Part shown: piece after piece, positions 54,918 to 64,000 of the stretch
How positions within the stretch are numbered: the first letter of the stretch is position 1
Layout: each line of letters opens with the position of its first letter
Source: Nostoc sp. LEGE 06077
Lineage (GTDB): Bacteria; Cyanobacteriota; Cyanobacteriia; Cyanobacteriales; Nostocaceae
Length of the DNA: 64,000 nt
Assembly: GCF_015207705.1 (NCBI RefSeq)
Contig: NZ_JADEWI010000036.1
Coordinates: forward strand, 1-64,000
Reading direction: 5' to 3'
Notes under the pieces: model-generated
Databases searched by the model: none
What the model saw: the letters and a program-made list of their open reading frames with translations, nothing else
Told to the model about the DNA's origin: nothing
Translations under genes and position numbers: made by a program

Positions 54918-55265
54918 GGTATGATTTACTATTCAATTCATCATCAATAGCATCGCTTATTCCTACCTTGTGTATTATGATGTTCTAGATAGCAAGATTC
55001 ATCATTCACAAGCGCACCTATGTTTGCTCAAAACAACTAGAATCTCTACACCTTTAAAAATATCGCCAACACATGTATCTGGCGTAATCTCTATAATTCA
55101 TGTCAAAGCAGCATTTTATAGATATTCAAAAATGTAAATAAAAGTTTAGCTTGACAATATTGAGTAAGTTTTAACCAATATTCAAGGCTGTTTATCACCA
55201 AAAAAAGCCGAGTAGTAATTTTAGCCAATTCTATACAATTAATTAATTAATTAATAATTAGTTTT
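54918..55265. other. AT-rich region upstream of the glycan cluster
   Basis: No gene is visible. The end (about 55239-55259) is a run of ATTA/TTAAT tandem units just before the first cluster gene. The promoter of the seven-gene cluster should lie here; no boxes are assigned. Confidence 0.45.
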
Positions 55266-56105
55266 ATGAAAGAAAGTAGAGGATTTATTACCATATTAAC
55301 TGGATTATACTCTTTTCAAGACTGCATTCATTTTTTAGCCGCAATTCGCAAATTTCATCATGAACCAATCATTGTTTTAATTGATCAGGTTCCGCCAATT
55401 TTATATCCTTTTTTAAAAGCATTTAAAAATGTAATCCTTAAGCCAGCACCAAAACATGAAAATCCAGTAATGTCATCGCGGTTAGCAAAAGTATCTTTAT
55501 ATGCAGCTTCTGAATTTGATCGAACGATTTTTTTAGATTCAGATATCTGCCTTCTAACGGATATAAATGATGTATTTGATTCCTTAGATGAATTTGATTT
55601 GCTATTAACTGAAGATGTTCAGCCAGATATCTCAAAAGCTACCAATTTACTGCGCGGTAGTCAACAAGATAACTTAGAGAAAGTTTTGCCAATACTTCAA
55701 TCTTCGGGCTTACAGCTTCAGGAAAATGATATTCAATATAATAGCGGCTTAATTGCCTTTCGGAAAACAGAGGAAACCAAGAAATTGTTTAGTGAATTTC
55801 AAAGATATTTTGACATTATCACTGAACATCAAGATAAATTATTATTACGAGATCAAGGAGCTTTTGCTACTGCGATCGCCACAGTTAAACCTAAAATGAA
55901 AGTCTTACCACCAACTTATAATTTTTTGAGTAAGTGGAAAGATGCTTACAAAATTGATCAAGAAATTAAAGTATTACATTGCACCTATCCCTATCGACCT
56001 CAGTACGCTAAAAATATTACTCGTTCCTTGTACACGAAAATATTTGATAAACTCGCTCAGTTATTTTTGCCAGATCAAGTTACAAATCCCTGGCGGCAAA
56101 AATAA
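55266..56105 (+). CDS. GT8-like glycosyltransferase
   Basis: A 279-residue GT-A-fold transferase. The N-terminal nucleotide-binding half ends in the metal-binding motif TIFLDSDICLLTDI (DxD, about residue 97), and the acceptor half contains IQYNSGLIAFRKTEE and DQGAFATAI, as in GT8-type enzymes. It is soluble. Donor and acceptor are unknown. It opens a run of seven plus-strand genes with small gaps (26 bp to the next). Confidence 0.8.
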   Translation: MKESRGFITILTGLYSFQDCIHFLAAIRKFHHEPIIVLIDQVPPILYPFLKAFKNVILKPAPKHENPVMSSRLAKVSLYAASEFDRTIFLDSDICLLTDINDVFDSLDEFDLLLTEDVQPDISKATNLLRGSQQDNLEKVLPILQSSGLQLQENDIQYNSGLIAFRKTEETKKLFSEFQRYFDIITEHQDKLLLRDQGAFATAIATVKPKMKVLPPTYNFLSKWKDAYKIDQEIKVLHCTYPYRPQYAKNITRSLYTKIFDKLAQLFLPDQVTNPWRQK

Positions 56106-56131
56106 TTTATCTTCAAGGAAAATCATTAATA

Positions 56132-57298
56132 ATGCAAAAGAAACTCAAAATTTCCCTACTCGTTTGGAACTTATCAACTAATGATGGTTTCATTCGAGCT
56201 TCGCTTTTAGAAAAAGCTTTACATCAATTAGGCTGTGAAGTAGAAATTATCGGCTTTTTATTTGATAAAGAATTATATAGAGCGATTCCGCCAGAAGCAA
56301 AATTAAAAACTGTTGAAGGTGGCAATTATCCCGGTTTTTTCAAATCTATCAACAAAATTTTAAAATTAATTGATGGCGATATTATTTATGCAATTAAGCC
56401 ACAACCCGCCAGCTTTGGGGTAGCCCTAATCAAGAAATTATCCAGTAAAAAGCCAGTAATTGTAGACATTGATGATTGGGAACTTAGCTGGTATGGTGGC
56501 GATGCTTGGCACTATAAACCATCACTCAAACAGTTAGCTAAAGACATCTTTAAAAAAGATGGAGTTTTAAGAATACCCCACCATCCTTTATATGTTAAAT
56601 GGATGGAAAATTGGATAAAGCGGGCTGACGCGATAACAACACATACTAGCTTTTTACAAAAGCGATTTGGGGGAATTTCTATACCTAACGGCAAAGATAC
56701 TGCTTTATTTGATCCAGCTAAATATCAGCCCGAAGAAAGTAGAAATCGCTATGGTTTATCTGAATATCGCATCTTAATGTTTCCTGGCGCACCTAGACCT
56801 TATAAAGGGCTAGAAGATGTTTTAATTGCTTTAGATAAACTGAATCAACCAGACTTAAAACTAGTAATTGTTGGTGGCAGTCCCTACGACAATTATGATG
56901 AAGAACTCCGGCAAAAATGGGGACGCTGGATGATAAAATTGCCAAGTTATCCCGCAGATGTGATGCCTGATGTGGTTGCAGCGGCTCATGTTGTGGTGGT
57001 TCCCCAGCGAGACACTCCCGAAACACGGGCGCAATTCCCGCTGAAGCTAACAGATGGGATGTCAATGGCTAAACCTGTATTATCCACAAGAGTTGGCGAT
57101 ATTCCCGAAATTTTAGGCGACACAGGTTATTTAGTTGACCCTGGTTCTCCTGACCAAATAGCCGAGCAAATTCAACTAATTTTTCAAGATTTAGATGCTG
57201 CCAATGAACGCGGCAGAAAATCAAGAGAAAGATGTGTGGAAAAATATAGCATTGAGGCGATGGCAGCCACGCTCAAGTCAGTAATTGCGCGGTTGTAA
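56132..57298 (+). CDS. GT4-family glycosyltransferase
   Basis: A 388-residue GT-B retaining transferase. The N-terminal domain recognises the acceptor (NGFIRASLLEKALHQLGCEVEIIGF-type start). The C-terminal donor-binding domain includes ILMFPGAPRPYKGLEDVLIALD, VIVGGSPYD, and the EX7E-like region AQFPLKLTDGMSMAKPVLST followed by GDIPEILGDTGYLVDPGSP. The donor sugar cannot be assigned. A 154-bp gap before the ABC gene may hold a second promoter. Confidence 0.88.
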   Translation: MQKKLKISLLVWNLSTNDGFIRASLLEKALHQLGCEVEIIGFLFDKELYRAIPPEAKLKTVEGGNYPGFFKSINKILKLIDGDIIYAIKPQPASFGVALIKKLSSKKPVIVDIDDWELSWYGGDAWHYKPSLKQLAKDIFKKDGVLRIPHHPLYVKWMENWIKRADAITTHTSFLQKRFGGISIPNGKDTALFDPAKYQPEESRNRYGLSEYRILMFPGAPRPYKGLEDVLIALDKLNQPDLKLVIVGGSPYDNYDEELRQKWGRWMIKLPSYPADVMPDVVAAAHVVVVPQRDTPETRAQFPLKLTDGMSMAKPVLSTRVGDIPEILGDTGYLVDPGSPDQIAEQIQLIFQDLDAANERGRKSRERCVEKYSIEAMAATLKSVIARL

Positions 57299-57452
57299 GC
57301 AGGAATTTTAAATGATAGGCTAATGCCCGTCTCATCATAATTTGTTATTACAAAAAGCCAATTTTAAAATATTTATTTGAGGATTAGCTGGTTTGGTAAT
57401 TAATTGATGAATAATCTTGTATTGAGAATATATAAAATTTGATAAATCCGCG

Positions 57453-59693
57453 ATGTCTACCAAGCAGCTACTAGTAAGATTTGCCAAACCCTATCCAGGT
57501 TTAATTCTGCTGACTATAGTCTTGGGATTCTCTGGAGCCTTATTTAATGGTGTCAGTACAGCTTTAATTGTGCCAGTTATTTTAAAAATTGTGGGGCAAG
57601 ATGTTGATTTAACTAAAGCTCCAGCAATTCTGAAAAAAATTATGACTCCCTTTGATGGTGTCCCAGATAATTACCGCATATTAGTTATGGCTGGGGTAAT
57701 TATATTGGTAATTATTTTAAAGAATTTAGCTACCTATACAAGCTCATTAGTATCTAATTCTTTGACGCGTATGTTGATGTCAGATATGCGCGAAGCTGGA
57801 TTAAAACTATTACTAGAAATTGACATAGATTATTACGCCAAGATGAAAGTTGGTGATTTAATCAACCGTCTTGGAGGCGAAATAGGGCGCTCTGCTACAG
57901 CGATTGGCAATACATTTAAATTAGCTATTTTAGTAATTACAATTTTAGTCTTTATTGTTTTATTGCTATCAATTTCTTGGCAGTTAACACTGGCATCTAC
58001 AGCTTTGCTATCTTTAGTAACTTTAGTCAATCAGTATGCCATTGCCCGTGCCAAAAAATTTGGTAAACAGCTAACTGAAATGTCGAAAGCTTATTCTATC
58101 TCCATGTTGGAGACTCTCAATGGCATTCGGTTAGTTAAATCAACAGGTAATGAAGCCACAGAATATCACAGAATTCAAGCATTAATTCGGGAACGGGAAA
58201 AAGCAGATTTTCAATCTCAGGCTAATTCAGAAGTAATCGCACCTTTGAGTGAGGTTATGGGAATTAGCGCCTTAATTTTAATTGTATTTTTAAGTAAAAC
58301 TTTCTTTGCTAATCAAATTGCTTCTCTTTCGGCAGTATTACTCACATATTTATTAATTTTGTTGCGACTGCTACCATTAATCTCCCAGTTAAATGGCCTG
58401 CGAAGCAGTTTTGCCAGCACTAGCGCCAGTGTCGAAGCAGTCACTGACTTTTTAAAGTTAGAGAATAAGCCTTTCATGCCCAAAGGTGAAGTTATCTATA
58501 CCCAGTTAAAAGAAGGAGTGCATTTTAATTGCATTTCCTTTGCTTACCCTGGTCATGAAAAGTTAGTTCTCAGAGATGTGGATTTGTTTTTACCCCGTGG
58601 TACGACTTTGGCGTTAGTGGGGGGTTCTGGCGCGGGGAAATCAACTGTTGCTGACCTTTTACCGCGATTTTATGACCCGATCGCTGGCAGTATTAACTTA
58701 GATGGTACAGATTTGCGGAAATTTGATATTACATCTGTACGCAAGAGAATGGGAATTGTTAGCCAAGACACCTTTCTCTTTAATAATTCCGTTAAAAATA
58801 ACATCGCCTACGGACGACCAGAAGCGACAGAAGATGAAATCATCAGTGCCGCCAAGCGGGCGAATGCCTACGAGTTTATCAGCAAATTACCCCAAGGATT
58901 TGAAACCTTAATTGGCGATCGCGGCGTAATGTTATCAGGCGGACAAAGACAAAGATTAGCCATCGCCCGCGCCTTGCTGCAAAATCCCGAAATTCTGATT
59001 TTAGATGAAGCCACCAGCGCCTTAGATACGGTTTCCGAACGTTTAGTCCAAGAAGCATTGGATGATTTAAGTCGCGATCGCACCACCTTAGTTATCGCCC
59101 ACCGTCTTTCCACAGTCCAAAAAGCCGATCAAATCGCCGTCCTCGATCAAGGACGAGTGGTAGAAGTCGGAACCCATACAGAACTGTTACAAAAAGGTGG
59201 TTACTATTCTCGTCTGTATACGATGCAATTTGGCGATCGTCCAGACGATAGTACTCAACAACATCAAAGTTTAACCCGCATTTCCCACGAAATTCGCACC
59301 CGTCTCAACTCAATGATTGGGGTTTTAGGTTTACTTATAGATGATTTAATCGATAATTCCCAAGAACAGCAAGAATTCATCGAAGAATCTTATAAATCTG
59401 CTTTGCGAATTATCACCACAATTGATATTTTTCAAGACATTTGGAAACTCCAAATTCAAGAAAGATTTCTCTCTTCTACAGCAGCAAATCAAAGCCTAAA
59501 TAATCAATATCAACACTTTAACTTGATGTTTTCCGAGTTTCGTGACTGTTTAAATATTATTTTGAATAATTTACAATCTCTTGCCGATGATGCAATCTAC
59601 ACTCCTGAAGAACAACATCAATTTATTACAAATGCTTATAACTCTGCCATTGACCTGCTCGATAAACTAGAAAAATTTGAAGATAAAATCTAA
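57453..59693 (+). CDS. ABC exporter with C-terminal duplicated HisKA-like helical domain
   Basis: A 746-residue half-transporter of the MsbA/lipid exporter type. Six membrane helices (about residues 15-320) are followed by the ATPase domain with Walker A GGSGAGKST (G390-T398), signature LSGGQRQRLAIARALL, Walker B ILILDEATSALD and H-loop VIAHRLST. Normal members end soon after; this one has about 150 more residues (597-746). There, RISHEIRTRLNSMIG resembles the HisKA phosphoacceptor box, with His612. A second, similar unit 82 residues later (MFSEFRDCLNII) has lost the His. No kinase ATPase domain follows. It lies inside the glycan cluster and probably flips a lipid-linked sugar. Confidence 0.9.
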   Translation: MSTKQLLVRFAKPYPGLILLTIVLGFSGALFNGVSTALIVPVILKIVGQDVDLTKAPAILKKIMTPFDGVPDNYRILVMAGVIILVIILKNLATYTSSLVSNSLTRMLMSDMREAGLKLLLEIDIDYYAKMKVGDLINRLGGEIGRSATAIGNTFKLAILVITILVFIVLLLSISWQLTLASTALLSLVTLVNQYAIARAKKFGKQLTEMSKAYSISMLETLNGIRLVKSTGNEATEYHRIQALIREREKADFQSQANSEVIAPLSEVMGISALILIVFLSKTFFANQIASLSAVLLTYLLILLRLLPLISQLNGLRSSFASTSASVEAVTDFLKLENKPFMPKGEVIYTQLKEGVHFNCISFAYPGHEKLVLRDVDLFLPRGTTLALVGGSGAGKSTVADLLPRFYDPIAGSINLDGTDLRKFDITSVRKRMGIVSQDTFLFNNSVKNNIAYGRPEATEDEIISAAKRANAYEFISKLPQGFETLIGDRGVMLSGGQRQRLAIARALLQNPEILILDEATSALDTVSERLVQEALDDLSRDRTTLVIAHRLSTVQKADQIAVLDQGRVVEVGTHTELLQKGGYYSRLYTMQFGDRPDDSTQQHQSLTRISHEIRTRLNSMIGVLGLLIDDLIDNSQEQQEFIEESYKSALRIITTIDIFQDIWKLQIQERFLSSTAANQSLNNQYQHFNLMFSEFRDCLNIILNNLQSLADDAIYTPEEQHQFITNAYNSAIDLLDKLEKFEDKI

Positions 59694-59698
59694 TATTT

Positions 59699-60910
59699 AT
59701 GCAAAACCATAGTTTACGAAAAAACTATCACTTTTTCCTCACCGAAGAATTACCCAAACCAGAAGCATATTATGTACAAGCGGCTAATGCCGCCAATGGA
59801 GCCGCAAACTTAGGTTGTCCTACAGTTTTGATTTATCCTCAGAGGGGTTGGCCCGCAATCAATCCAATTAATTTATTGCAGCCTTTTCAACCAGAAAAAC
59901 CTCCAGAAAGGGTGATTAAATATTACAATCTGCAAGATAAACTACAAGTGGCGAGGCTGCCAATGCCTTGGCCTATCGATTATTTTAAAAATAAATTTAC
60001 TAATTCTAAAACCATCGCGACAAAGTATTATTTTCCCTTTCATATTCGAGCAACTACCAAAATTGTCCATGCGTGGAATTGGAACTTTATCAAAGCGGCA
60101 ATTAAAAATGGTATCCCAGCCATTTATGAGCATCACCACCATGAAGATAAGCAATTTGAACCAGAAATCGTCAATCATCCGTTGTTTCAACTTGCTGTCA
60201 CAGTTACAGATACAGTCCGAGAAAGCATGATTCAACATGGAATGCCAGCAGAAAAAGTGATTAAACTCCACAATGGTTTCAATCGCTTATTCATGGAGAG
60301 ACAACCAGAAAAAGCATCTGTATGGCGAGAAAAACTTTTGCAAAATCAGCGATCGCAATTAGTAGTTTATGCCGGAGCCTTACAGCAATTTAAAGGGATT
60401 GATATCTTAATTGATGTCGCCAAACAAATGCCCTATGTGCAATTTGCCTGTGCTGGTGGTAAACAAACAGAAGTCGAACATTATCAGCAAATAGCCCAAG
60501 CAAAACAAGTTAATAATATTAGTTTTTTAGGTTTTGTTTTGCAAAATGAACTCGCACCTTTGTTACAAGCTGCGGATATTTTGGCTCACCCTCATTGTTC
60601 TGGACAAGCTGCTACTTTTACTTCTCCCTTAAAACTATTTGACTATTTAGCATCAGGAACCCCCATTGTAGCGACAGAAATTCCCTCATTAATAGATTTT
60701 CAAAATACTGTAGCGATCGCAGCTTGGTGTGAACCAGATAAACCTGGGAAATTTGCCACCGCCCTCCAACAAGTTTTAGAAACTCATCCAAAAAAAATTG
60801 ATGGCTACCCAGATACCATCGAATTTGTCAAACAATTTTCTTGGGAAAATCGCGCTGCCAAAATTCTCAGTTATGTTGATGAATCTTATCGTCCTCAACT
60901 TGTAGCTTAA
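59699..60910 (+). CDS. GT4-family glycosyltransferase
   Basis: A 403-residue GT-B enzyme starting five bases after the ABC gene stop. The donor domain shows LVVYAGALQQFKGIDILIDVAKQMP, FACAGGKQTEVEHY, and ISFLGFVLQNELAPLLQAADILAHPHCSG. The EX7E-type segment is SPLKLFDYLASGTPIVATEIP. The N-terminal part includes a His-rich EHHHHEDKQFEPE loop of unknown meaning. Donor and acceptor are unknown. Confidence 0.88.
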   Translation: MQNHSLRKNYHFFLTEELPKPEAYYVQAANAANGAANLGCPTVLIYPQRGWPAINPINLLQPFQPEKPPERVIKYYNLQDKLQVARLPMPWPIDYFKNKFTNSKTIATKYYFPFHIRATTKIVHAWNWNFIKAAIKNGIPAIYEHHHHEDKQFEPEIVNHPLFQLAVTVTDTVRESMIQHGMPAEKVIKLHNGFNRLFMERQPEKASVWREKLLQNQRSQLVVYAGALQQFKGIDILIDVAKQMPYVQFACAGGKQTEVEHYQQIAQAKQVNNISFLGFVLQNELAPLLQAADILAHPHCSGQAATFTSPLKLFDYLASGTPIVATEIPSLIDFQNTVAIAAWCEPDKPGKFATALQQVLETHPKKIDGYPDTIEFVKQFSWENRAAKILSYVDESYRPQLVA

Positions 60911-60930
60911 TCTCAAACCAAGTAAACCAA

Positions 60931-61896
60931 ATGCAAATCACAACCGTCGGTATGATTAGCAGCTATAAAGCCTTAAAAACTCAAGGCGATTGGCTGTGGC
61001 AACAAACACCTCATCCTTTTGGAGTTTGGCAAAACATTCAACTTCAGGCATTAGCAAACAAGCCTGAGTTTTTATTAATGTATCAGTTTGACTTTCCGCA
61101 GATACTCAAAAAGCCCAAACAAAACTGGTTAAGTCGGTTGCAAAAAAAACAGCGATCGCCAGAAGTAGATATTAACTCTTTACTCCGGGGAGTTAGCAAA
61201 GAAAAAATAATTTACCTCATGCGAGAACCACCCTTAGATGAGGTAGTAGGAAAACATAAAAAAATTTATCAAACAGCACAACAATATTGTGGCTATGTTT
61301 CTGGCCCCGATGACTTTGCACCAATTCCTGAATATATGCCAGCTATTTGGTATCACAGCAACTCATTTAAAGATTTAAATGAAATGCCACCACCAGAAAA
61401 AATTTCTCCCTGTAGTTGGATTACTTCGGGGATTAATCGTACAGCCAATCATCGCCAACGGTTAAGTTTTTTGGAATCGATGCAGTCCAGCGATATCAAA
61501 TTTGATTTGTATGGGCGTGACTTACCTATATCAGCAAAATCCCAAGGTGAGCTTGGTAATAAATGGTATGGTATGGCTCCGTATTATTACAATCTGGCAA
61601 TTGAAAACTATGCAGATAATAATTGGTATGTAAGTGAAAAACTTTGGGATGCTCTACTAGCGTGGTGTTTGCCAATATACTATGGCGGCCCGGCTGCGGA
61701 TAAATTATTACCACCTGGGAGTTTTTTAAGATTGCCCAGCTTGGATGAAAAAGGCATCGCTTACATTCAAGAAGTCACTGCTACTCCTGATGCTTGGTAT
61801 GCAGCCAAAGATGCGATCGCAGAAGCTCGTCAAATCATTCTGCACAAATTAAATCTGCTGAATTGGCTGGCAAATTTTGTGAAAAATAATGGATAA
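60931..61896 (+). CDS. GT10-like (fucosyltransferase-type) glycosyltransferase
   Basis: A 321-residue protein whose C-terminal half carries the alpha-1,3/4-fucosyltransferase signature NLAIENYADNNWYVSEKLW followed by DALLAWCLPIYYGGP. This motif binds GDP-fucose in GT10 enzymes. The N-terminal half has IIYLMREPPLDE, as in related proteins. Whether fucose or another GDP-sugar is used is not certain, since GDP-fucose synthesis genes are not in the window. Confidence 0.85.
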   Translation: MQITTVGMISSYKALKTQGDWLWQQTPHPFGVWQNIQLQALANKPEFLLMYQFDFPQILKKPKQNWLSRLQKKQRSPEVDINSLLRGVSKEKIIYLMREPPLDEVVGKHKKIYQTAQQYCGYVSGPDDFAPIPEYMPAIWYHSNSFKDLNEMPPPEKISPCSWITSGINRTANHRQRLSFLESMQSSDIKFDLYGRDLPISAKSQGELGNKWYGMAPYYYNLAIENYADNNWYVSEKLWDALLAWCLPIYYGGPAADKLLPPGSFLRLPSLDEKGIAYIQEVTATPDAWYAAKDAIAEARQIILHKLNLLNWLANFVKNNG

Positions 61897-61901
61897 AATT
61901 T

Positions 61902-62912
61902 ATGACAAATGGCATCTATACTTTGGCTAATGATTATGTCTACAACCAACTTGTAGCCTTACTCAATAGCATCGAAGTTAATGCTGGCGATGTGCCGGTA
62001 TGCGTGATTGCTTATAACGATCAGATAGATTTAGTCCGAGCCGAAGTTGCATCCCGAAAAAATGTCACGCTTTTAGAAGATCCAGAAATTTTCGCCCGTT
62101 GGGAAGAATTCTCTCATCGCGTTTGGCAATCTCACCCAACAGCGATTGAAACTTGGCAAGCTAAAGGCATTCAGAAATTTTATCGAGTTGGTGAAAATCG
62201 CCGTTACTGTGCCTTTGATCCAGGGAGTTATTTTGAAAAATTCATCTATTTGGATGCTGATACATTAGTGATGCAGCCATTAGATTTTGTATTTGACAAG
62301 TTAGATGAATATGATTTTGTCGCCTACGACTTTCAATATAAAGATCCTGGCCATATCTTTAAAGTTTCATCGCCAAAGTTGTCCGAAGTATTTAGTCAAG
62401 AACGTATTGAATCAGAAATTTTCTGTTCTGGTTTTTATGCTTCTAAGCGTGGTATCTTTCCCCCCGAACAAAGAGAATGGTTACTCACACAATTGAATAA
62501 TGGCGACTCAGAAATTTTGTATATGGGCGCTCCTAACCAATCTGTACTGAATTATATGCGAATGAAGAGTAATGTATCTTATTACAACTTTTCCCTCAAC
62601 TTGCCAGAAGAACAATTAACTGGTTGTTGTGCTAACTCGCCTCATTTTGTTAATCAGAATAATGTTCTTTACGATAAAGGCAATAAATTAACATTTTTGC
62701 ATTATATCGGTTTGTCTTCTAAACTCTTTAATCGTCTTTGTGCAGGAGAAAATATTGATTTTCCTTACAGAGATATTTTCTTACACTATCGTTACTTAAA
62801 AGAACCAGAAAATCAACCAAAATTTACAACTAAACCCAAAGCTTATAATGCACCTCCGAGTTTAGGTAAACGAATTCTCAAAAAATTAGGTTTGGCAGTA
62901 GGAGGAAAATAA
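61902..62912 (+). CDS. GT8-like glycosyltransferase (tandem paralogue 1)
   Basis: A 336-residue GT-A-fold protein. It begins GIYTLANDYVYNQLVALLNSIE and has the DxD motif in FIYLDADTLVMQPLDFVF. The acceptor region includes FCSGFYASKRGIF and NQSVLNYMRMKSNVSYYNFS. It starts five bases after the GT10-like gene and ends one base before its paralogue, so it is translated from the same transcript. The two share the ANDxV...ALLNSI start and a similar domain order. The substrate is unknown. Confidence 0.8.
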   Translation: MTNGIYTLANDYVYNQLVALLNSIEVNAGDVPVCVIAYNDQIDLVRAEVASRKNVTLLEDPEIFARWEEFSHRVWQSHPTAIETWQAKGIQKFYRVGENRRYCAFDPGSYFEKFIYLDADTLVMQPLDFVFDKLDEYDFVAYDFQYKDPGHIFKVSSPKLSEVFSQERIESEIFCSGFYASKRGIFPPEQREWLLTQLNNGDSEILYMGAPNQSVLNYMRMKSNVSYYNFSLNLPEEQLTGCCANSPHFVNQNNVLYDKGNKLTFLHYIGLSSKLFNRLCAGENIDFPYRDIFLHYRYLKEPENQPKFTTKPKAYNAPPSLGKRILKKLGLAVGGK

Positions 62913-62913
62913 G

Positions 62914-63840
62914 ATGAGTCAGGGAATTTATATTTTTGCCAATGATAAAGTTACAGATCATGCGATCGCTCTGTTGAATAGTATCCGCCTATCAGACCCG
63001 GATATCCCGATTGTCATGATTCCCTATGATGAAAACTATCACAATATAGCTGCACTACTTAACCAACATTATGGCGTGCAGCTATATGAAGATTTAGAGT
63101 TAATTAATCACATTTCTCAAAAATTATTTGACATTTTTGGCGGACAATTTTTTGCCAGTCCCAATAAACTCCGCAAACCAGCTTGTTGGTTTGGCCCCTT
63201 TGATGAATTTTTGTACATTGATACCGATGTTGTAGTTTTTGAAAAACTCAGTAATAACTTTAATTATTTAGCAGAATACGACTTTATTTGTTGTGATTAT
63301 CAACATTTGGGTGGGATAAAAAATGTTTTTAGTCCCCATGTTGTCGAAGCAAAAGTATTTACCCAAGCGGAAACCAAAGATATTTTTAATAGTGGTTTTT
63401 GGGGTTCCAAGAAAAACATTTTTTCTGAACAAGATTTATACGACACCTTTGCTGAGTGTGCCGCCCATCCAGAATATTTTGACTTTAGCGAAAAAGTTTC
63501 TGATCAACCAATTCTCAACTATCTCCTGCTGAAACGAATTCCGCGACGCTTTAACATTGTCCGTCGCCCAGGAAAAGCCCCAGGAAATTGGGCAGGTAGC
63601 CCCCAGTTCCAGCAACAGGGTCATATTCTCATTGACCCAACAGTTAATCAACCTCTGCAATTCCTCCACTGGGCTGGAATTCACATTCAACCAGGCTGTC
63701 CTTATTGGGAAATTTGGGAACATTACCGCAATTTGAATCCAGCAATCCCACCAGCTGCGATTCCCGCCCCGCCAAAACAGAGTCAATGGGAAACAACATT
63801 TAAGACAGTCAAAAAACAAGTTCGCAAAATCTTTAATTAA
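62914..63840 (+). CDS. GT8-like glycosyltransferase (tandem paralogue 2)
   Basis: A 308-residue paralogue of the preceding protein. It has GIYIFANDKVTDHAIALLNSIR at the start, the DxD motif in FLYIDTDVVVFEKL, then IFNSGFWGSKKNIFSEQDL and LNYLLLKRIPRRFNIV. It ends with QFLHWAGIHIQPG, which matches LTFLHYIGLS in the paralogue. A basic C-terminal tail (KTVKKQVRKIFN) could associate with membranes. It is the last gene of the cluster inside the window; whether more follows is unknown. Confidence 0.8.
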   Translation: MSQGIYIFANDKVTDHAIALLNSIRLSDPDIPIVMIPYDENYHNIAALLNQHYGVQLYEDLELINHISQKLFDIFGGQFFASPNKLRKPACWFGPFDEFLYIDTDVVVFEKLSNNFNYLAEYDFICCDYQHLGGIKNVFSPHVVEAKVFTQAETKDIFNSGFWGSKKNIFSEQDLYDTFAECAAHPEYFDFSEKVSDQPILNYLLLKRIPRRFNIVRRPGKAPGNWAGSPQFQQQGHILIDPTVNQPLQFLHWAGIHIQPGCPYWEIWEHYRNLNPAIPPAAIPAPPKQSQWETTFKTVKKQVRKIFN

Positions 63841-64000
63841 ACTGGGAAACAAAGCTACAGACTTAACAAATAACCATTGACCATTGACTTTTGACTAAAC
63901 AGTTGCGATCGCCCCCCGCCTTTCGCTAGGATCTGTAAGCTTTAGGGTATAGACAAAGCTGCTTGGGATACAGTTACACTCATGTAGGCTATCCTGCTGC

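Noticed and set aside
1-64000. CRISPR arrays, tRNA, rRNA and prophage genes
   Set aside because: No regularly spaced direct repeats, no tRNA T-loop signatures in a cloverleaf context, and no phage structural or integrase genes were seen.

Overview
The window looks like chromosomal DNA of a filamentous, probably heterocyst-forming cyanobacterium (Nostocales, Nostoc/Anabaena/Tolypothrix-like). The grounds are a Psb27 photosystem II assembly lipoprotein, a cyanobacterial-type ADP-glucose pyrophosphorylase, a DUF1816 protein, a cyanobacterial-type ATP sulfurylase starting at TTG, many HIP1 octamers (GCGATCGC) inside genes, and heptanucleotide tandem repeats between genes. No tRNA, rRNA, CRISPR array or prophage is visible. 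Genus and species are inference.

Layout. (1) 1-329: the frameshifted 3' end of an IS630-type transposase. (2) 0.9-8.1 kb: cofH, psb27, a secreted glycoside-hydrolase-like protein, a toxin-antitoxin pair lying between two perfect 30-bp direct repeats, and polA on the minus strand. (3) 8.2-15.2 kb: two convergent multi-domain sensor kinases (a dCache hybrid kinase and a CheB/CheR/PAS/kinase/receiver fusion) separated by a highly structured inverted-repeat element. (4) 15.6-36.5 kb: mostly housekeeping genes: glgC, a P-loop kinase, a DnaJ-type chaperone, a GST, nnrD/E, mnmA, a ParDE pair, sat, a caspase-fold protein, an alpha/beta hydrolase, DUF1816, an rRNA methyltransferase, mini-RNase III, a STAS protein, carA, a retropepsin-like protease and trpD. 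(5) 36.6-39.2 kb: an orphan Dam-like methylase, a cytochrome-b561-like gene with two in-frame TGA codons, and a membrane-protein gene split by a 171-bp MITE with a perfect 10-bp target duplication. (6) 39.5-46.7 kb: a minus-strand module of a dynamin-like GTPase, a very large Hsp70/actin-fold ATPase and an unknown helical protein. (7) 47.7-54.3 kb: a PAS sensor kinase, then P450, Coq4-like, glyoxalase-fold, DUF2817 and glyoxalase II genes. (8) 55.3-63.8 kb: a seven-gene plus-strand glycan cluster of six glycosyltransferases and an ABC exporter whose C-terminus carries two copies of a histidine-kinase phosphoacceptor-like helical unit.

How the genes work together. The glycan cluster probably assembles and exports a surface glycan or glycolipid, possibly fucosylated. 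The dynamin/Hsp70/unknown set looks like a self-contained nucleotide-driven machine, comparable in composition to the Srf-type module of proteobacteria (inference). The window also records several small insertion events that can be read directly: the TA cassette, the MITE, and a tandem repeat that has entered three genes in the same reading frame and encodes an L-S-T-Q peptide.

The strongest candidates for something undescribed are the ABC-HisKA fusion, the direct-repeat-flanked TA cassette, the multi-hairpin element at 10.6-10.8 kb, the tyrosine/serine caspase-fold protein and the dynamin/Hsp70 module. No database search was possible, so family names rest on recognised motifs.
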